From assembly GCA_016938695.1 (NCBI GenBank), contig JAFGUC010000006.1, forward strand, positions 1-64,000: a DNA stretch of 64,000 nt, read 5' to 3'. Within the stretch, counting starts at the first letter, position 1. The number at the start of each line of letters is the position of its first letter. Position numbers and translations under genes: made by a program. Positions 17,399 to 27,694 of this stretch are shown in pieces. A model generated the notes under the pieces. That model saw only the letters and a program-made list of their open reading frames with translations, ran no database searches and was not told the origin of the DNA. Source of the DNA: Candidatus Woesearchaeota archaeon (GTDB taxonomy: Archaea; Nanobdellota; Nanobdellia; Woesearchaeales; JAFGUC01).

Positions 17399-18316
17399 AT
17401 GACTCTTGTAACTATGAAAAAAATCCTTGCAAAAGCAAACAAGGAAGGATATGCTGTTGGTGCATTTAATATTAATAATATGGAAATATTGCAGGGTGTA
17501 ATTAAAGCTGGTGAAAACCTGAAAAGTCCATTAATTATTTCTTGTTCTGAAGGAGCAATTGAATATGCTGGTATTGATTATTTAATTAATTTAGTTACGA
17601 CTGCTGCTAAATTGACTAAGATTCCAATTGCATTGCATTTAGATCACGGTAAAAATTTTAAGATAATTAAGCAATGTATTGATAAGGGTTTTACTTCTAT
17701 TATGATTGACGCATCTCATTATGATTTTAAGGAAAATGTTAAGTTGACTAAGCGTGCAGTTGCTCTTGCTAGAAAAAAAGGTGTAACTGTTGAAGCTGAG
17801 ATTGGAAAACTTAGTGGTGTAGAGGATTTAGTTTCTGAACGACGTGGAATTTATACTGATCCTGCTGAGGCTTTTGAATTTGTAAAACAAACTAAAGTTG
17901 ATGCTTTGGCTATTGCAATTGGAACAAGTCATGGTGCGTACAAATTTAAAGGAGAAAGTCATTTGGAATTTAGTATTTTAAAAGAAATTAAGTCTAAACT
18001 AAAAATGCCTTTAGTGTTACATGGTGCTTCAAGTGTTTATCCTGAATTAGTTGAAAAAGTTAATTCTCATGGTGGTGAGATGGAAAATGCTCATGGTGTT
18101 ACTGATTCTTTGTTGAAGAAAGCATGTAAACTTGGAATTAATAAAGTGAATACTGATACTGATTTACGACTTGCTTTTACGGGTGCATTACGAGAAAGCC
18201 TTATGAGGAATAAAACAAGTTTTGATCCAAGAAAATATTTAATTATGGCTCGTGATGACATCACAAAAGTAGTTGAGCGAAAAATTAAGGTGTTTGGTAG
18301 TCAAAATAAGGCATAA
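17399..18316 (+). CDS. fba: Class II fructose-bisphosphate aldolase family protein
   Basis: AVGAFNINNME, IALHLDHGKN, EAEIGKLSG, LAIAIGTSHGAYK, LVLHGASSV, INKVNTDTDLR. Confidence 0.92.
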   Translation: MTLVTMKKILAKANKEGYAVGAFNINNMEILQGVIKAGENLKSPLIISCSEGAIEYAGIDYLINLVTTAAKLTKIPIALHLDHGKNFKIIKQCIDKGFTSIMIDASHYDFKENVKLTKRAVALARKKGVTVEAEIGKLSGVEDLVSERRGIYTDPAEAFEFVKQTKVDALAIAIGTSHGAYKFKGESHLEFSILKEIKSKLKMPLVLHGASSVYPELVEKVNSHGGEMENAHGVTDSLLKKACKLGINKVNTDTDLRLAFTGALRESLMRNKTSFDPRKYLIMARDDITKVVERKIKVFGSQNKA

Positions 18317-18347
18317 TTTTTTAAATTGATTTTATTTTTTTTGTTTT

Positions 18348-19631
18348 ATGTCCTTAGATAAGAAGATTCATGATATATTACATTTTATTTTAGCTAAAAA
18401 GAATTATGAAGATTATATTCCTTATATTCATCATGAGTTAGATGTTGGTTGTGATACTCTTCATTTGAATGAACTTAAGGGAGATTTATTTAGTGTTTCT
18501 TCAGGTAACGTTTATACTGGAGAAAATCCTATATTTAATAGTGTTAAAGCAGATATTCCTGATTCTTGTTTTGAAATTGCAAAGGACCCAAATTCTGTTA
18601 TGGTTGTTTTACCGCGACATAAGAGTTTATATGATCATTTAGTTGGTCAACCAGTACATCACGATGTTATTAATAAGAACTTAATGTTGATGGCTGGCAA
18701 TAATTTATTTCATTTAAAGTTTGGTCCATCGTTACGTAATAATGGTGCGTTTATGTTTGTTAGAAACGATACAGTTCTTTTTCGAAAGGGAATGATACCC
18801 ACTCATATTCGTGCAAAAGATTATAGTCAGTTTGTATTGCCAGAATATCTATTTAGGGAGATGATTGAAGGTCCTATTCGTCATGATATGATGTGTTTTT
18901 TAGGGCAACGAAAAACTTCTTCGGGTCGTGAAACAGGAAGGACTAAGACGGGAGAGTTGCGTCCCATTGGTGGATTATTTTTGAAGACTATTGGTGATTT
19001 AATTGAAAAATATTCTGAGGACTATGGAGTTAAATTTTATGCAGTTCCTGCAAATTTTTCTTTTTCAAAATATCCTGACGCTCCATATGTAGTTCATGAT
19101 GATGAAATACAAAATCCTCTTTGGAAATTGGAAAAATACTTTTGGCAACAAAGATTTGTATTTGAAACGTATCCTAAACATTGTGAATCAGATTATCGAG
19201 CAAAATTAGATGCTGTTGTAAAATATGGCGAACCAATTTTAATGAATGGAAATGTTCATACTTTTAGAAAATCCGGAGAATTTGCAGAAATGATTACTCA
19301 AAAAATTGGTGAACTTGAAGCAGTATTTCCTATAACTTTATTGTATAAATCTTTAAATGGCGAGTCTAAAATGCATCTTGATGAATTATTTTCTAATATG
19401 CAGGAGAATTATGAGAACTTGAAATCAAAGTCAGTTGATGTTTCTGCAATTCTTGAAGATATGGTAAGAACATATGTTCATGCTGTAGGTCACTTAAATT
19501 CAAATCCTTTTTATCATTTGGATTCTGTTAAACATTCTAAATTGATTGTAACTGATTCAGATGGTATTGTTCATTCGACGGATTCTAAATTACAGAATTG
19601 GTATTCAAACACAATAACTCATTTGATTTAA
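18348..19631 (+). CDS. Glycerol-3-phosphate acyltransferase-like (PlsB/PlsC-type) protein
   Basis: HX4D-type motif in VVLPRHKSLYDHL; MAGNNLF; GRETGRTKTGELRPI resembling the PlsB GGRSRTG block. Confidence 0.7.
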   Translation: MSLDKKIHDILHFILAKKNYEDYIPYIHHELDVGCDTLHLNELKGDLFSVSSGNVYTGENPIFNSVKADIPDSCFEIAKDPNSVMVVLPRHKSLYDHLVGQPVHHDVINKNLMLMAGNNLFHLKFGPSLRNNGAFMFVRNDTVLFRKGMIPTHIRAKDYSQFVLPEYLFREMIEGPIRHDMMCFLGQRKTSSGRETGRTKTGELRPIGGLFLKTIGDLIEKYSEDYGVKFYAVPANFSFSKYPDAPYVVHDDEIQNPLWKLEKYFWQQRFVFETYPKHCESDYRAKLDAVVKYGEPILMNGNVHTFRKSGEFAEMITQKIGELEAVFPITLLYKSLNGESKMHLDELFSNMQENYENLKSKSVDVSAILEDMVRTYVHAVGHLNSNPFYHLDSVKHSKLIVTDSDGIVHSTDSKLQNWYSNTITHLI

Positions 19632-19876
19632 TTCTTCCACTTCGAATGACCAAATTGGATTATTAAATCAAATCCGTATTTTTCTAGAACAATTGGTGTG
19701 TCACATGCTCCAAAACAAGAATTTCCCCACAAGTATACTTCGCAAATTTCTTTAGCAGCATCATAAATCTCTTTAGATTCTGGCTTGAGACCATCTGCAA
19801 ATTGTAAACAGACTTTTTTTGCCTTATTTTTTTTAATTAATTCTAGTACTTTATCTTTGTTTAATTCGTATTGCAT
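19628..19876 (-). pseudogene. N-terminal fragment of a Dph2-type diphthamide biosynthesis protein
   Basis: KKVCLQFADGLKPES...LWGNSCFGACDTP...DLIIQFGHS, then KWKN*; ends after 82 aa. Confidence 0.7.
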
Positions 19877-19930
19877 TTTTACTAAAATATATAATTAAAT
19901 ATTTAAAGGCAGTGGTATTTAAGGTTTTAG

Positions 19931-21229
19931 ATGAAAAAAAGGGGTGCTACTTTTACAGCTAAAAAAGGTCTATCTCAGGTAGATTGGGCGATTAGCTTAG
20001 GAATTTTTATGTTATTTTTAGCTAGTTTTTTTGTTTTTATTATTCCTAATTTGCCTTCTGTTACTAGGTCTGAATCTTTAATTTATTTGTTAGAATCGGG
20101 TCTTGATAGCTATTATTGGAATGTTTATAGAATTCCACTTTTTGTTAAGACTAATAGGACAGTGGGTTTTAATGAATTTGAACCTTTTTTTGCACCAATT
20201 AGTTTGAATCCGAGTTTTAATTATAGTTTTCAGTCGGGTCGACATTTTCAGAAATCTCGTAGCGGTATTGTTTTTTTAGCGAACATGTCTGAGGAATACA
20301 ATATTTTTTGGATGGTAAAAAGTGTTTCTTCATATCCATCATATTATGGATTCTATGATTTAATTTCATCGTATACAAGAGTTCAACTTCAAAATACTGA
20401 TTTTTTAGCAGAGTTAGATTCTGGAATGGTTAACCAAGTATATTATGGTTCTGAGGAGAGAATTAAAGATGTCAGTCTTAAAGTTGGTGGTAAGCGACTT
20501 GTTAATTCGTTGAATTATTCATCAACTCCAATTTTTGCAGAATACTATACTGCAACAAATAGTTTTAATTATAGTCAGATGATTTTTGCAAATAATCCTG
20601 CAGTTTACAATATTTTCAAGATGTTTGATAATTTTGGAAATACTTTTTTAGTAGATTCTTCTTTTGAATTGGATGGTTATGATAGATATTATGCGAATAA
20701 TCAAGAGTATGGAACTCTTTATAATTTTGGTGACTGTTATAATTTTTCGACATCATTTCTAACTTTTTATGACAATACCGAAGGTTTAGTTTTTGTTTTT
20801 AGTAGTCCTGTTTGGGTTGATTTTTGTGTTGATGAGGGAGATTTAATACAATTTTCATTCTTGTACAATATGTCTGAAGATTTTAATTATAAGTATATTT
20901 TTTTTACTGGAAATTATGAAATAGCGCAAACTTTTTCGGATACTCCTGCAATGGATGTTGGAATCTCTGAGAATTTATACGGTTTGAATTTAGATCTTCT
21001 ATATAGTTTTAATAAAACAGTTGATGAAGTTAAAGATGAATGGGGTTTTCCAGATTCTAATGATTTTAGAATTGTTATTTTTGATCCTGCAAATAAAAAT
21101 TATTATTTTGATTATAAAACTGCTGAGCCTGATGCTTCAGTTGATATTTATGCTAAAGAATATAATGATTATATTCTTGATAAGTATGGTAATTTAACTA
21201 GAGTTAGTATTAGTCTTATGACGTGGTGA
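19931..21229 (+). CDS. Secreted/membrane protein with N-terminal pilin-like TM segment
   Basis: MKKRGATFTAKKGLSQVDWAISLGIFMLFLASFFVFIIP, then a large extracellular part. Confidence 0.6.
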   Translation: MKKRGATFTAKKGLSQVDWAISLGIFMLFLASFFVFIIPNLPSVTRSESLIYLLESGLDSYYWNVYRIPLFVKTNRTVGFNEFEPFFAPISLNPSFNYSFQSGRHFQKSRSGIVFLANMSEEYNIFWMVKSVSSYPSYYGFYDLISSYTRVQLQNTDFLAELDSGMVNQVYYGSEERIKDVSLKVGGKRLVNSLNYSSTPIFAEYYTATNSFNYSQMIFANNPAVYNIFKMFDNFGNTFLVDSSFELDGYDRYYANNQEYGTLYNFGDCYNFSTSFLTFYDNTEGLVFVFSSPVWVDFCVDEGDLIQFSFLYNMSEDFNYKYIFFTGNYEIAQTFSDTPAMDVGISENLYGLNLDLLYSFNKTVDEVKDEWGFPDSNDFRIVIFDPANKNYYFDYKTAEPDASVDIYAKEYNDYILDKYGNLTRVSISLMTW

Positions 21230-21233
21230 TTTT

Positions 21234-21632
21234 GTGATATTTGATAAGCGTGGTTTTTTGAAAACAATGGAAGTTTTTATTGCTATTACTATTGTTCTTG
21301 TTTTTGCGCTTTATGTTAATAATAACAATATTGTTAAGGCAAATGAGATTGCAGTTGGTGCTTTAGATGTCTTAGCAAGAGATTCTGAATTTCGCTCTTT
21401 AGTTTTTGACATATCTAATGTTTGTTATGATAAGGGTGCTGGAACTTTGTTGGTTGATAAAATTGATGAAATTTTTCCAGAATATCTTGATTACAAGGTC
21501 TGTATTTTTGAGGATGTTAATTTCAAGATAAATGATTTACCTGACGTTAGAGTTTATGTTGAGAGTTATTATTTTTCCGCGAAATATTTTGAGTATTCCC
21601 CTCGGGTTGTAAAGATATTTTACTGGAGTTAG
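21234..21632 (+). CDS. Small protein with N-terminal TM, partner of preceding gene
   Basis: FDKRGFLKTMEVFIAITIVLVFALYVNNN; 4 nt downstream of the preceding gene. Confidence 0.55.
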   Translation: MIFDKRGFLKTMEVFIAITIVLVFALYVNNNNIVKANEIAVGALDVLARDSEFRSLVFDISNVCYDKGAGTLLVDKIDEIFPEYLDYKVCIFEDVNFKINDLPDVRVYVESYYFSAKYFEYSPRVVKIFYWS

Positions 21633-21670
21633 GGGTAAACTTTTTAAATGAAACATCTTTTATTATATCT

Positions 21671-22093
21671 ATGGATGGGTACAAGTATCTAGAACATACT
21701 GCAGATGCTAAATTTGAGGCTTTTGGACAAACATATGAAGAATTGTTTGAAAACTGTGCGTATGCTGTTGAAAATTTAGTTGTAGATACTAGTAAGGTTG
21801 AACCTACTGTTTTGAAAAAGATTAATGTTGCTTCAAATGATGTTAATTCTTTGTTATATGATTTTTTAGAGGAGATTATTTTTTTAATTGACGCTGAATT
21901 ATTTTTAGTTTCAAAGGTTTCTATAGTTGAAATGGATTTAGAAGAAAATACTTTGTTTGCAAAAGTTTTTGGTGAAGAAATTGACTCTTCTAAGCATGAG
22001 TTAAAGAATAATCTTAAAGCTGTGACTTATAATGAGATGAAGGTTGAAAAGACTGATTCTGGATATAAAGCTACGGTTGTAATTGATTTGTAA
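21671..22093 (+). CDS. Archease (RtcB cofactor)
   Basis: YKYLEHTADAKFEAFGQTYEELFENCAYAVENLVVD; next to rtcB. Confidence 0.9.
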   Translation: MDGYKYLEHTADAKFEAFGQTYEELFENCAYAVENLVVDTSKVEPTVLKKINVASNDVNSLLYDFLEEIIFLIDAELFLVSKVSIVEMDLEENTLFAKVFGEEIDSSKHELKNNLKAVTYNEMKVEKTDSGYKATVVIDL

Positions 22094-22122
22094 AGGAAAT
22101 TAATATAAACTAATGCCTTTTT

Positions 22123-23574
22123 TTGTGTTCTATTATGTTTATTGAAAAGAAAGACGAATTTGTGTATGAGGTTAAGGATGTTTCTGGAATGAGAGTTCCT
22201 GCTTATCTTTTTACTTCTGAGTCTTTAGTTGAAGCTTTAAAACAAGATAAAACACCTGAACAGATTGCAAATGTTGCAACACTGCCAGGGGTTGTTAAAT
22301 CTGTTTTTTGTATGCCTGATGCTCATCAAGGTTATGGATTTCCAATTGGTGGTGTTGCTGCATTAGATTTTGAGACCGGTGGGATTTCTCCAGGTGGAAT
22401 TGGTTATGATGAGAATTGTGGAGTTAGGTTGATGTTTGTTCCTTTGACGTATTCTGAGTATCAAAAGGATCCTGAGAAAGCAGAAAGACTTCTTAATTTA
22501 ATATTTAGATTGATTCCTGTTGGTGTTGGTGCGGAGACTAATGTTGATCAACGAGTTGATTATGATGAGTTGGATGAGATTCTTCGTGATGGCGCTAAGT
22601 GGGCAGTTTCTAAAGGGTATGGTTTTCCAGATGATTTAGATTCCTGTGAAGATAATGGTACTATGTTAGCAGATCCTTTGAAGGTTTCAATGAAAGCAAA
22701 AAAACGTGGTAGACGTCAGATTGGAACTTTAGGTGCAGGTAATCATTTTTTAGAGATACAAAGAATTTCTGAGATTTTTGATTCAAAGGTTGCTGAAACA
22801 TTTGGTTTGAAAAAAGATTATTTAGCAGTCATGATTCATTGTGGTTCTAGGGGTTTAGGACACCAAGTTTGTAGTGATTATTTGCGTGAAATTGAACGAC
22901 AATATCCAGATTTAGTTAGTGAATTAGTTGACCGTGAATTAGTATATGCGCCAAGTGGTTCTGAATTAGCAAATGATTTCTTTTTAGGAATGAGTGCTGC
23001 TGCAAATTTTGCATGGGCAAATCGTCAAGTAATTATGCACAATGTAAGAATTGCATTTAATAAAATTTATTCAGTTCCAATGGAATCTATGAAATTATTA
23101 TATGATGTTTGTCATAATATTGCTAAGGTTGAGGAACATAATGTTGACGGTGTTATGAAAAAACTTTATGTCCATAGAAAAGGTGCAACTCGAGCATTTC
23201 CATCAGGTCATAAAGATGTTCCTCTTCAATATAGAGATGTTGGCCAACCAGTTATTATTCCTGGTTCAATGGGAACTAGTTCTTATGTCTTACATGGTAC
23301 GCAAAAGGCAATGGAATTAAGTTTTGGTTCTACTGCTCATGGTGCGGGTAGACGATTGAGTAGATTTGCAGCTAAGAAGGAATTTACTGCTGAAGGTATT
23401 AAGCAGAGTTTAACAGACAAAGGAATAACTTTGAAGTGTGGTTCTTTGAATGGAATTGTAGAGGAAGGACCTGAGTGTTACAAAGATATTGATGAAGTCA
23501 TTAGAATTACTGATTCTTTAGGAATTGCAAAAAAAGTTGCAAAATTAGTTCCATTATCAGTTGTTAAAGGTTAA
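22123..23574 (+). CDS. rtcB: tRNA-splicing ligase RtcB (start probably ATG at 22135)
   Basis: MPDAHQGYGFPIGGVAALD, GGIGYDENCGVR, GTLGAGNHFLEIQ, HCGSRGLGHQV, GSMGTSSYVLHGT, HGAGRRLSR. Confidence 0.95.
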   Translation: MCSIMFIEKKDEFVYEVKDVSGMRVPAYLFTSESLVEALKQDKTPEQIANVATLPGVVKSVFCMPDAHQGYGFPIGGVAALDFETGGISPGGIGYDENCGVRLMFVPLTYSEYQKDPEKAERLLNLIFRLIPVGVGAETNVDQRVDYDELDEILRDGAKWAVSKGYGFPDDLDSCEDNGTMLADPLKVSMKAKKRGRRQIGTLGAGNHFLEIQRISEIFDSKVAETFGLKKDYLAVMIHCGSRGLGHQVCSDYLREIERQYPDLVSELVDRELVYAPSGSELANDFFLGMSAAANFAWANRQVIMHNVRIAFNKIYSVPMESMKLLYDVCHNIAKVEEHNVDGVMKKLYVHRKGATRAFPSGHKDVPLQYRDVGQPVIIPGSMGTSSYVLHGTQKAMELSFGSTAHGAGRRLSRFAAKKEFTAEGIKQSLTDKGITLKCGSLNGIVEEGPECYKDIDEVIRITDSLGIAKKVAKLVPLSVVKG

Positions 23575-23606
23575 ACTTAAATATTACAATTTTCTTTCTT
23601 TTTTCT

Positions 23607-24869
23607 ATGTATCAAAAGGTAAAAGGCACAAGGGATTTTTATCCAGAGGAATTTGGTTCTAGATGGCAGGTTTTTTCAAGTATTAGAAATACTGTAAAAA
23701 AATTTGGATTTAGTGAGATTGAGTCTCCTGCTTTTGAGAGTTTTGATTTGCTTTCAGCAAAACAAGGCGAAGAGATTAGAAGCCAAATATTTACATTAGA
23801 AAAACAAGGCAAAGAAGATCTTGGATTACGATTTGATTTAACTGTTCCATTTGCAAGAATGTTTACTTCAGTTCAGATGAGTTCAAAAAAACCTGTAAAA
23901 TGGTATGGACTTTCTAGAATGTGGCGTTATGAACAACCTCAAAAGGGTCGTTTAAGAGAATTTTATCAACTTAGTGTTGAGATGTATGGTACTAATTCAA
24001 TTGATAGTGATTTTGAAACTGTGGCTTTAGCTATCAGTGTTTTAAAAGATTTAGGATTGACTTCTGATGATTTTGTAATTAGAATTAATAATCGAAAACT
24101 TCTTCAAGGTTTTATTGAGAGTTTGAAGATTGGTTCTAAGTATGTTGATTCTGTTTTTAGAGTAGTTGATAGTTATACTAAATCGAGCTCTGAAGATTTT
24201 AGAAAAGAATTGTCTGAGATTGGATTGGATTCAAAACAAGTTGATTATATTGTTGAGTTTATGACTGTTAAGTTGGAAGACCTTAATGAATTAGAAATGG
24301 ATTCAGTTATGCGTGAAGGTTATACTGAATTAAAGGGTCTTTTTTCTATGTTAGAATGTTTAGGAATGAAAGATTTTGTAGAGTTTAATCCGTTTATTGC
24401 AAGAGGTTTGTCTTATTATACTGGACTTGTTTTTGAGTGCTTTGATAGACAAGGTAAATTTAGAGCAATTCTTGGTGGTGGACGTTATGATAATCTTGTT
24501 TCCCTGTTTGGTGGACAAAGTACGCCTGCAATTGGTTTTGCAATAGGAGATGTTACTTTAGAATTATTGCTTCGTGATCGTGAGAAATGGCCTAAGCCTT
24601 CAATTGGTCCAGAGTATTTTGTTGCTTGTGTAAGTGATTCTGTTAGGATGAAAGCTTATGAAATTGCAATGAAACTACGAAATAAATTTAGTGTTGATGT
24701 TGATTTGAGTTCAAGAAAATTAGCAAAACAATTATTCTATGCTAACTCAATTGGTGCAAAGTGGACTGTGATTGTTGGTGAAGACGAACTTAAAGAGAAT
24801 AAAGTTGTTCTTCGTGATATGGTCTTGGGAACAGAACATCAAAAAGATTTAGATGAATTATTAGATTAA
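23607..24869 (+). CDS. hisS: Histidyl-tRNA synthetase
   Basis: KGTRDFYPEE, LRFDLTVPFARMF, YGLSRMWRYEQPQKGRLREFYQ, GLSYYTGLVFECFD, GGGRYDNLV. Confidence 0.95.
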   Translation: MYQKVKGTRDFYPEEFGSRWQVFSSIRNTVKKFGFSEIESPAFESFDLLSAKQGEEIRSQIFTLEKQGKEDLGLRFDLTVPFARMFTSVQMSSKKPVKWYGLSRMWRYEQPQKGRLREFYQLSVEMYGTNSIDSDFETVALAISVLKDLGLTSDDFVIRINNRKLLQGFIESLKIGSKYVDSVFRVVDSYTKSSSEDFRKELSEIGLDSKQVDYIVEFMTVKLEDLNELEMDSVMREGYTELKGLFSMLECLGMKDFVEFNPFIARGLSYYTGLVFECFDRQGKFRAILGGGRYDNLVSLFGGQSTPAIGFAIGDVTLELLLRDREKWPKPSIGPEYFVACVSDSVRMKAYEIAMKLRNKFSVDVDLSSRKLAKQLFYANSIGAKWTVIVGEDELKENKVVLRDMVLGTEHQKDLDELLD

Positions 24870-25238
24870 TTCTTTTATTCTTGGGATGCAATTTTTGCAT
24901 ACAAATCTTGTTTCATCAAATTTTATTCCATATTCTTTTTTGATTGTTGCTTTGCATATTGGGCATGCAAAGTATTCACTTTCGGGTTTTTTATCAAAGA
25001 ATTCTTTTGATGATATGGTTTTGAAACTGCTTAGACTAGTTTCTTTTCCTTCATTTTGTTTTGTTAGTCCGCAAGATAAATCTTTATGTGCAAAGTGATT
25101 TACTTTTACATTGCCAAATTTAGGTATTACTGCTTTTTTACAGAATGGACAGAATAATTCCATACTCGGATCTTCTAATTTGTCTATGTGATATTTTGTA
25201 CCGTTTTTGTCAATTGCAATGAATAATTTTCGTGTCAT
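24861..25238 (-). CDS. CoiA-like zinc-binding protein
   Basis: CPFCKKAVIPKFGNVKVNHFAHK plus CPICKATI...CKNC. Confidence 0.6.
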   Translation of the reverse strand: MTRKLFIAIDKNGTKYHIDKLEDPSMELFCPFCKKAVIPKFGNVKVNHFAHKDLSCGLTKQNEGKETSLSSFKTISSKEFFDKKPESEYFACPICKATIKKEYGIKFDETRFVCKNCIPRIKELI

Positions 25239-27694
25239 CGTATTATTGTTGAATGATTTATTTTTTGTAGTCTTATATTATTTTCTACGTAACTTTCAAT
25301 TTTTGATTCGTGTGAGACAATTATTACTTGTTCTAGTTTTAGATTATCTAAAACTTCTTTAAGTCTATCTAATTGCTGACTTGAAAAACCATCTGTTGGT
25401 TCATCTAAGATTATTATGTTTTTAGTTTTTATGTTTGATACTAATTCATTTATTACTTTGTTTAATGCGAGTCGATATGCTAGTGCTAAACTTGTTTTTT
25501 CTCCACCAGACAGACTTAATATGTCTGCATCGTGTCCTTGTAATGTAACTATTGGTGTAAAGTCTTCATTTAGTTTTGCAGTAATATCTTCATCTTCGAT
25601 TAATATGTTGAACCATTTTTGGAATTTTGAGTTAAACCTATCGTGAATTTGAAGAAGGACTTGTTTTTCAATTGTATCAATTAATTCTGTGAATTTTGTG
25701 TTTAACCAAATATTATGTTGTTTTAATTTTGTTGTTTCATTTGTGATTTCTTCGATTTTTTTGATGTTGTTTGTAATTTCAATTATTGCTTTAGTTGTAT
25801 ATTCTATATCTTTTTGAGTTGCAGATTTCTTTGATAATATTGTTGATAATTGAGATGTTATTTCATTTATTTTTTGTTTGATGTCGCTTTGTTTTTCTTC
25901 TAAAATTTTTCTATTTGAGGATGTTTCTACTAAATCAATTGTTATTTTGTTTTCTGGTTCGATTATTTTTTGGAGTGTTATTGTTTTATTTTGCAATTCT
26001 TCAAGTTGTGTTTTTGATTCGTTGATTCTTGTGATTATATTGTTTAATTCTATTTGTTGCTCTTTGTTTTTTTGTATTAGTATAATTTTGGTTTGCAATT
26101 GTGTTTTTCGTTCTAGTTCTTTTTCAAATTTTATTTCTTCAAGCTTTTTTAGAATTTCAATGTTATTTTGTATTTGTTCGTTTGTTTTTTCTTGTTCTGT
26201 TTTTTTGAGTTTTAGATTTTTGGTGTTATCTTCTAGAATTATTTTCTTTTCATTTAGATATTTTATTTTTTCTTTAGTTATTTTTATTTCATCTAAATGA
26301 TTTTTTAGTGCTTCTTGTTTTATTTTTAATTCGTTGAGTTTTTTATTTTTGGCATTTATTTCTTCTTTTATTGATATGTTTTCTGTGTTTGTTTTTGTTG
26401 TTATTTCGTGTTTGTGTTGGCTTGTTACATCTTGTAAACAAGTTGGGCAGTGTTCTATTTTTGTGATTTTAGTAATCGTTTCTTGGTTTATTTTTATTTT
26501 TGCAGTATATGTTGCAATTTCTTTTTGTAGAAATTCAATTTCACTTTCTATTTCATTAAGTTTGTTTGTGAATTTTTCTTCAAGGTTTGTTTTGTCTTTT
26601 AGTTCTTGAAGTTGTGTTGTTAGATTAGAATCTGTTAATATTTTTGTTTGAAGTTCTGATATTTCTTTTGTTAGGTTTGTTTTTATTTTTTCTTGGTTGT
26701 TTATTTTTTCCTTTGTTAGGTTTATATCTTGGAGTCTATTGTGATAATTAGTTGTTATTTCATCAATTTCTTTTTTGATTTTGTTTTCATCTTCAAGATT
26801 CTCTATAAGTTTTATGCTTTCTTTTTTTGTGGTTAATTCTTTTATTTTGTTTTTTATTTCTTCGATTTTTTGGATTGTTATTTGTATATCTTTTTTTGCA
26901 GATGTTATTTCATTTATCTTGATCTTGTATTCATTTTCTTGTTTTTGTATGTCTTGAATTACTTTTGATGTTGTTTGTTCTTCTTTTTCTGCAGTTTCTT
27001 TTTTCTGATTTGTTTCTTGAAGTAGTGGTTCTATTTTTTTAAGTTCTTGATTGAATTCTTTTAGTTTTGTTTCTTCTTGTAATAATTTTGTTTTTAATTC
27101 ATCAATTCCTTTTGTTGTTTCTTCGTTGATTTTTATTTTTATTCTAAGGTTTCTTGAAACGATTGTTATGTTGTCTTTTATTGTTTTATATTTGTCTATA
27201 CCAAATACTTTTCTTATGATGTCTAATCTTGCTTCTTCATCTTCGAAGAGTATTTGTTTCATCATTTCTTGTGGAGTGTAAACTGAATATCTGAACAGAA
27301 GATTTTTTTTGGTTTGTGGATATCCTAATAGAGTTTCGATTTGTGATTTTAATTCAATAGGCATTAATGGTTTTGTTTCTCCATTAATTGTAAGAAATCC
27401 TGCTTCTTGCTTAATTCCGTTTTGTGTCTTTTTTAGAATTCTTGTTATCTCAATATTTTTTTTATCTATTATTAGTCTAAGAATTATTTCGCAAGATTTT
27501 TCTCCTCGTCTTAGTAAACTTGTTGGAGTTATATTGTCTTTTATTAATCCAAATAATGCGAATTCAATTGCTAAAAGAATTGTTGATTTTCCTGAACCGA
27601 TGTCTCCGCTAATTAATGTTGAGCCTCTAGTAAAATCTATTGTTGTGTCTTGGTAGCTTCGTACATTTTTTAGAGAGAGACTTTTAATTAACAT
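25235..27694 (-). CDS. rad50: Rad50/SbcC-type SMC ATPase
   Basis: Walker A GDIGSGKST, zinc hook CPTC in coiled coils, LSGGEKTSLALAYRLAL, ILDEPTDGF, VSHE. Confidence 0.92.
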   Translation of the reverse strand: MLIKSLSLKNVRSYQDTTIDFTRGSTLISGDIGSGKSTILLAIEFALFGLIKDNITPTSLLRRGEKSCEIILRLIIDKKNIEITRILKKTQNGIKQEAGFLTINGETKPLMPIELKSQIETLLGYPQTKKNLLFRYSVYTPQEMMKQILFEDEEARLDIIRKVFGIDKYKTIKDNITIVSRNLRIKIKINEETTKGIDELKTKLLQEETKLKEFNQELKKIEPLLQETNQKKETAEKEEQTTSKVIQDIQKQENEYKIKINEITSAKKDIQITIQKIEEIKNKIKELTTKKESIKLIENLEDENKIKKEIDEITTNYHNRLQDINLTKEKINNQEKIKTNLTKEISELQTKILTDSNLTTQLQELKDKTNLEEKFTNKLNEIESEIEFLQKEIATYTAKIKINQETITKITKIEHCPTCLQDVTSQHKHEITTKTNTENISIKEEINAKNKKLNELKIKQEALKNHLDEIKITKEKIKYLNEKKIILEDNTKNLKLKKTEQEKTNEQIQNNIEILKKLEEIKFEKELERKTQLQTKIILIQKNKEQQIELNNIITRINESKTQLEELQNKTITLQKIIEPENKITIDLVETSSNRKILEEKQSDIKQKINEITSQLSTILSKKSATQKDIEYTTKAIIEITNNIKKIEEITNETTKLKQHNIWLNTKFTELIDTIEKQVLLQIHDRFNSKFQKWFNILIEDEDITAKLNEDFTPIVTLQGHDADILSLSGGEKTSLALAYRLALNKVINELVSNIKTKNIIILDEPTDGFSSQQLDRLKEVLDNLKLEQVIIVSHESKIESYVENNIRLQKINHSTIIR

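Noticed and set aside
25416-27656. Plus-strand ORFs inside rad50
   Set aside because: Antisense shadows of the well-supported Rad50 frame.
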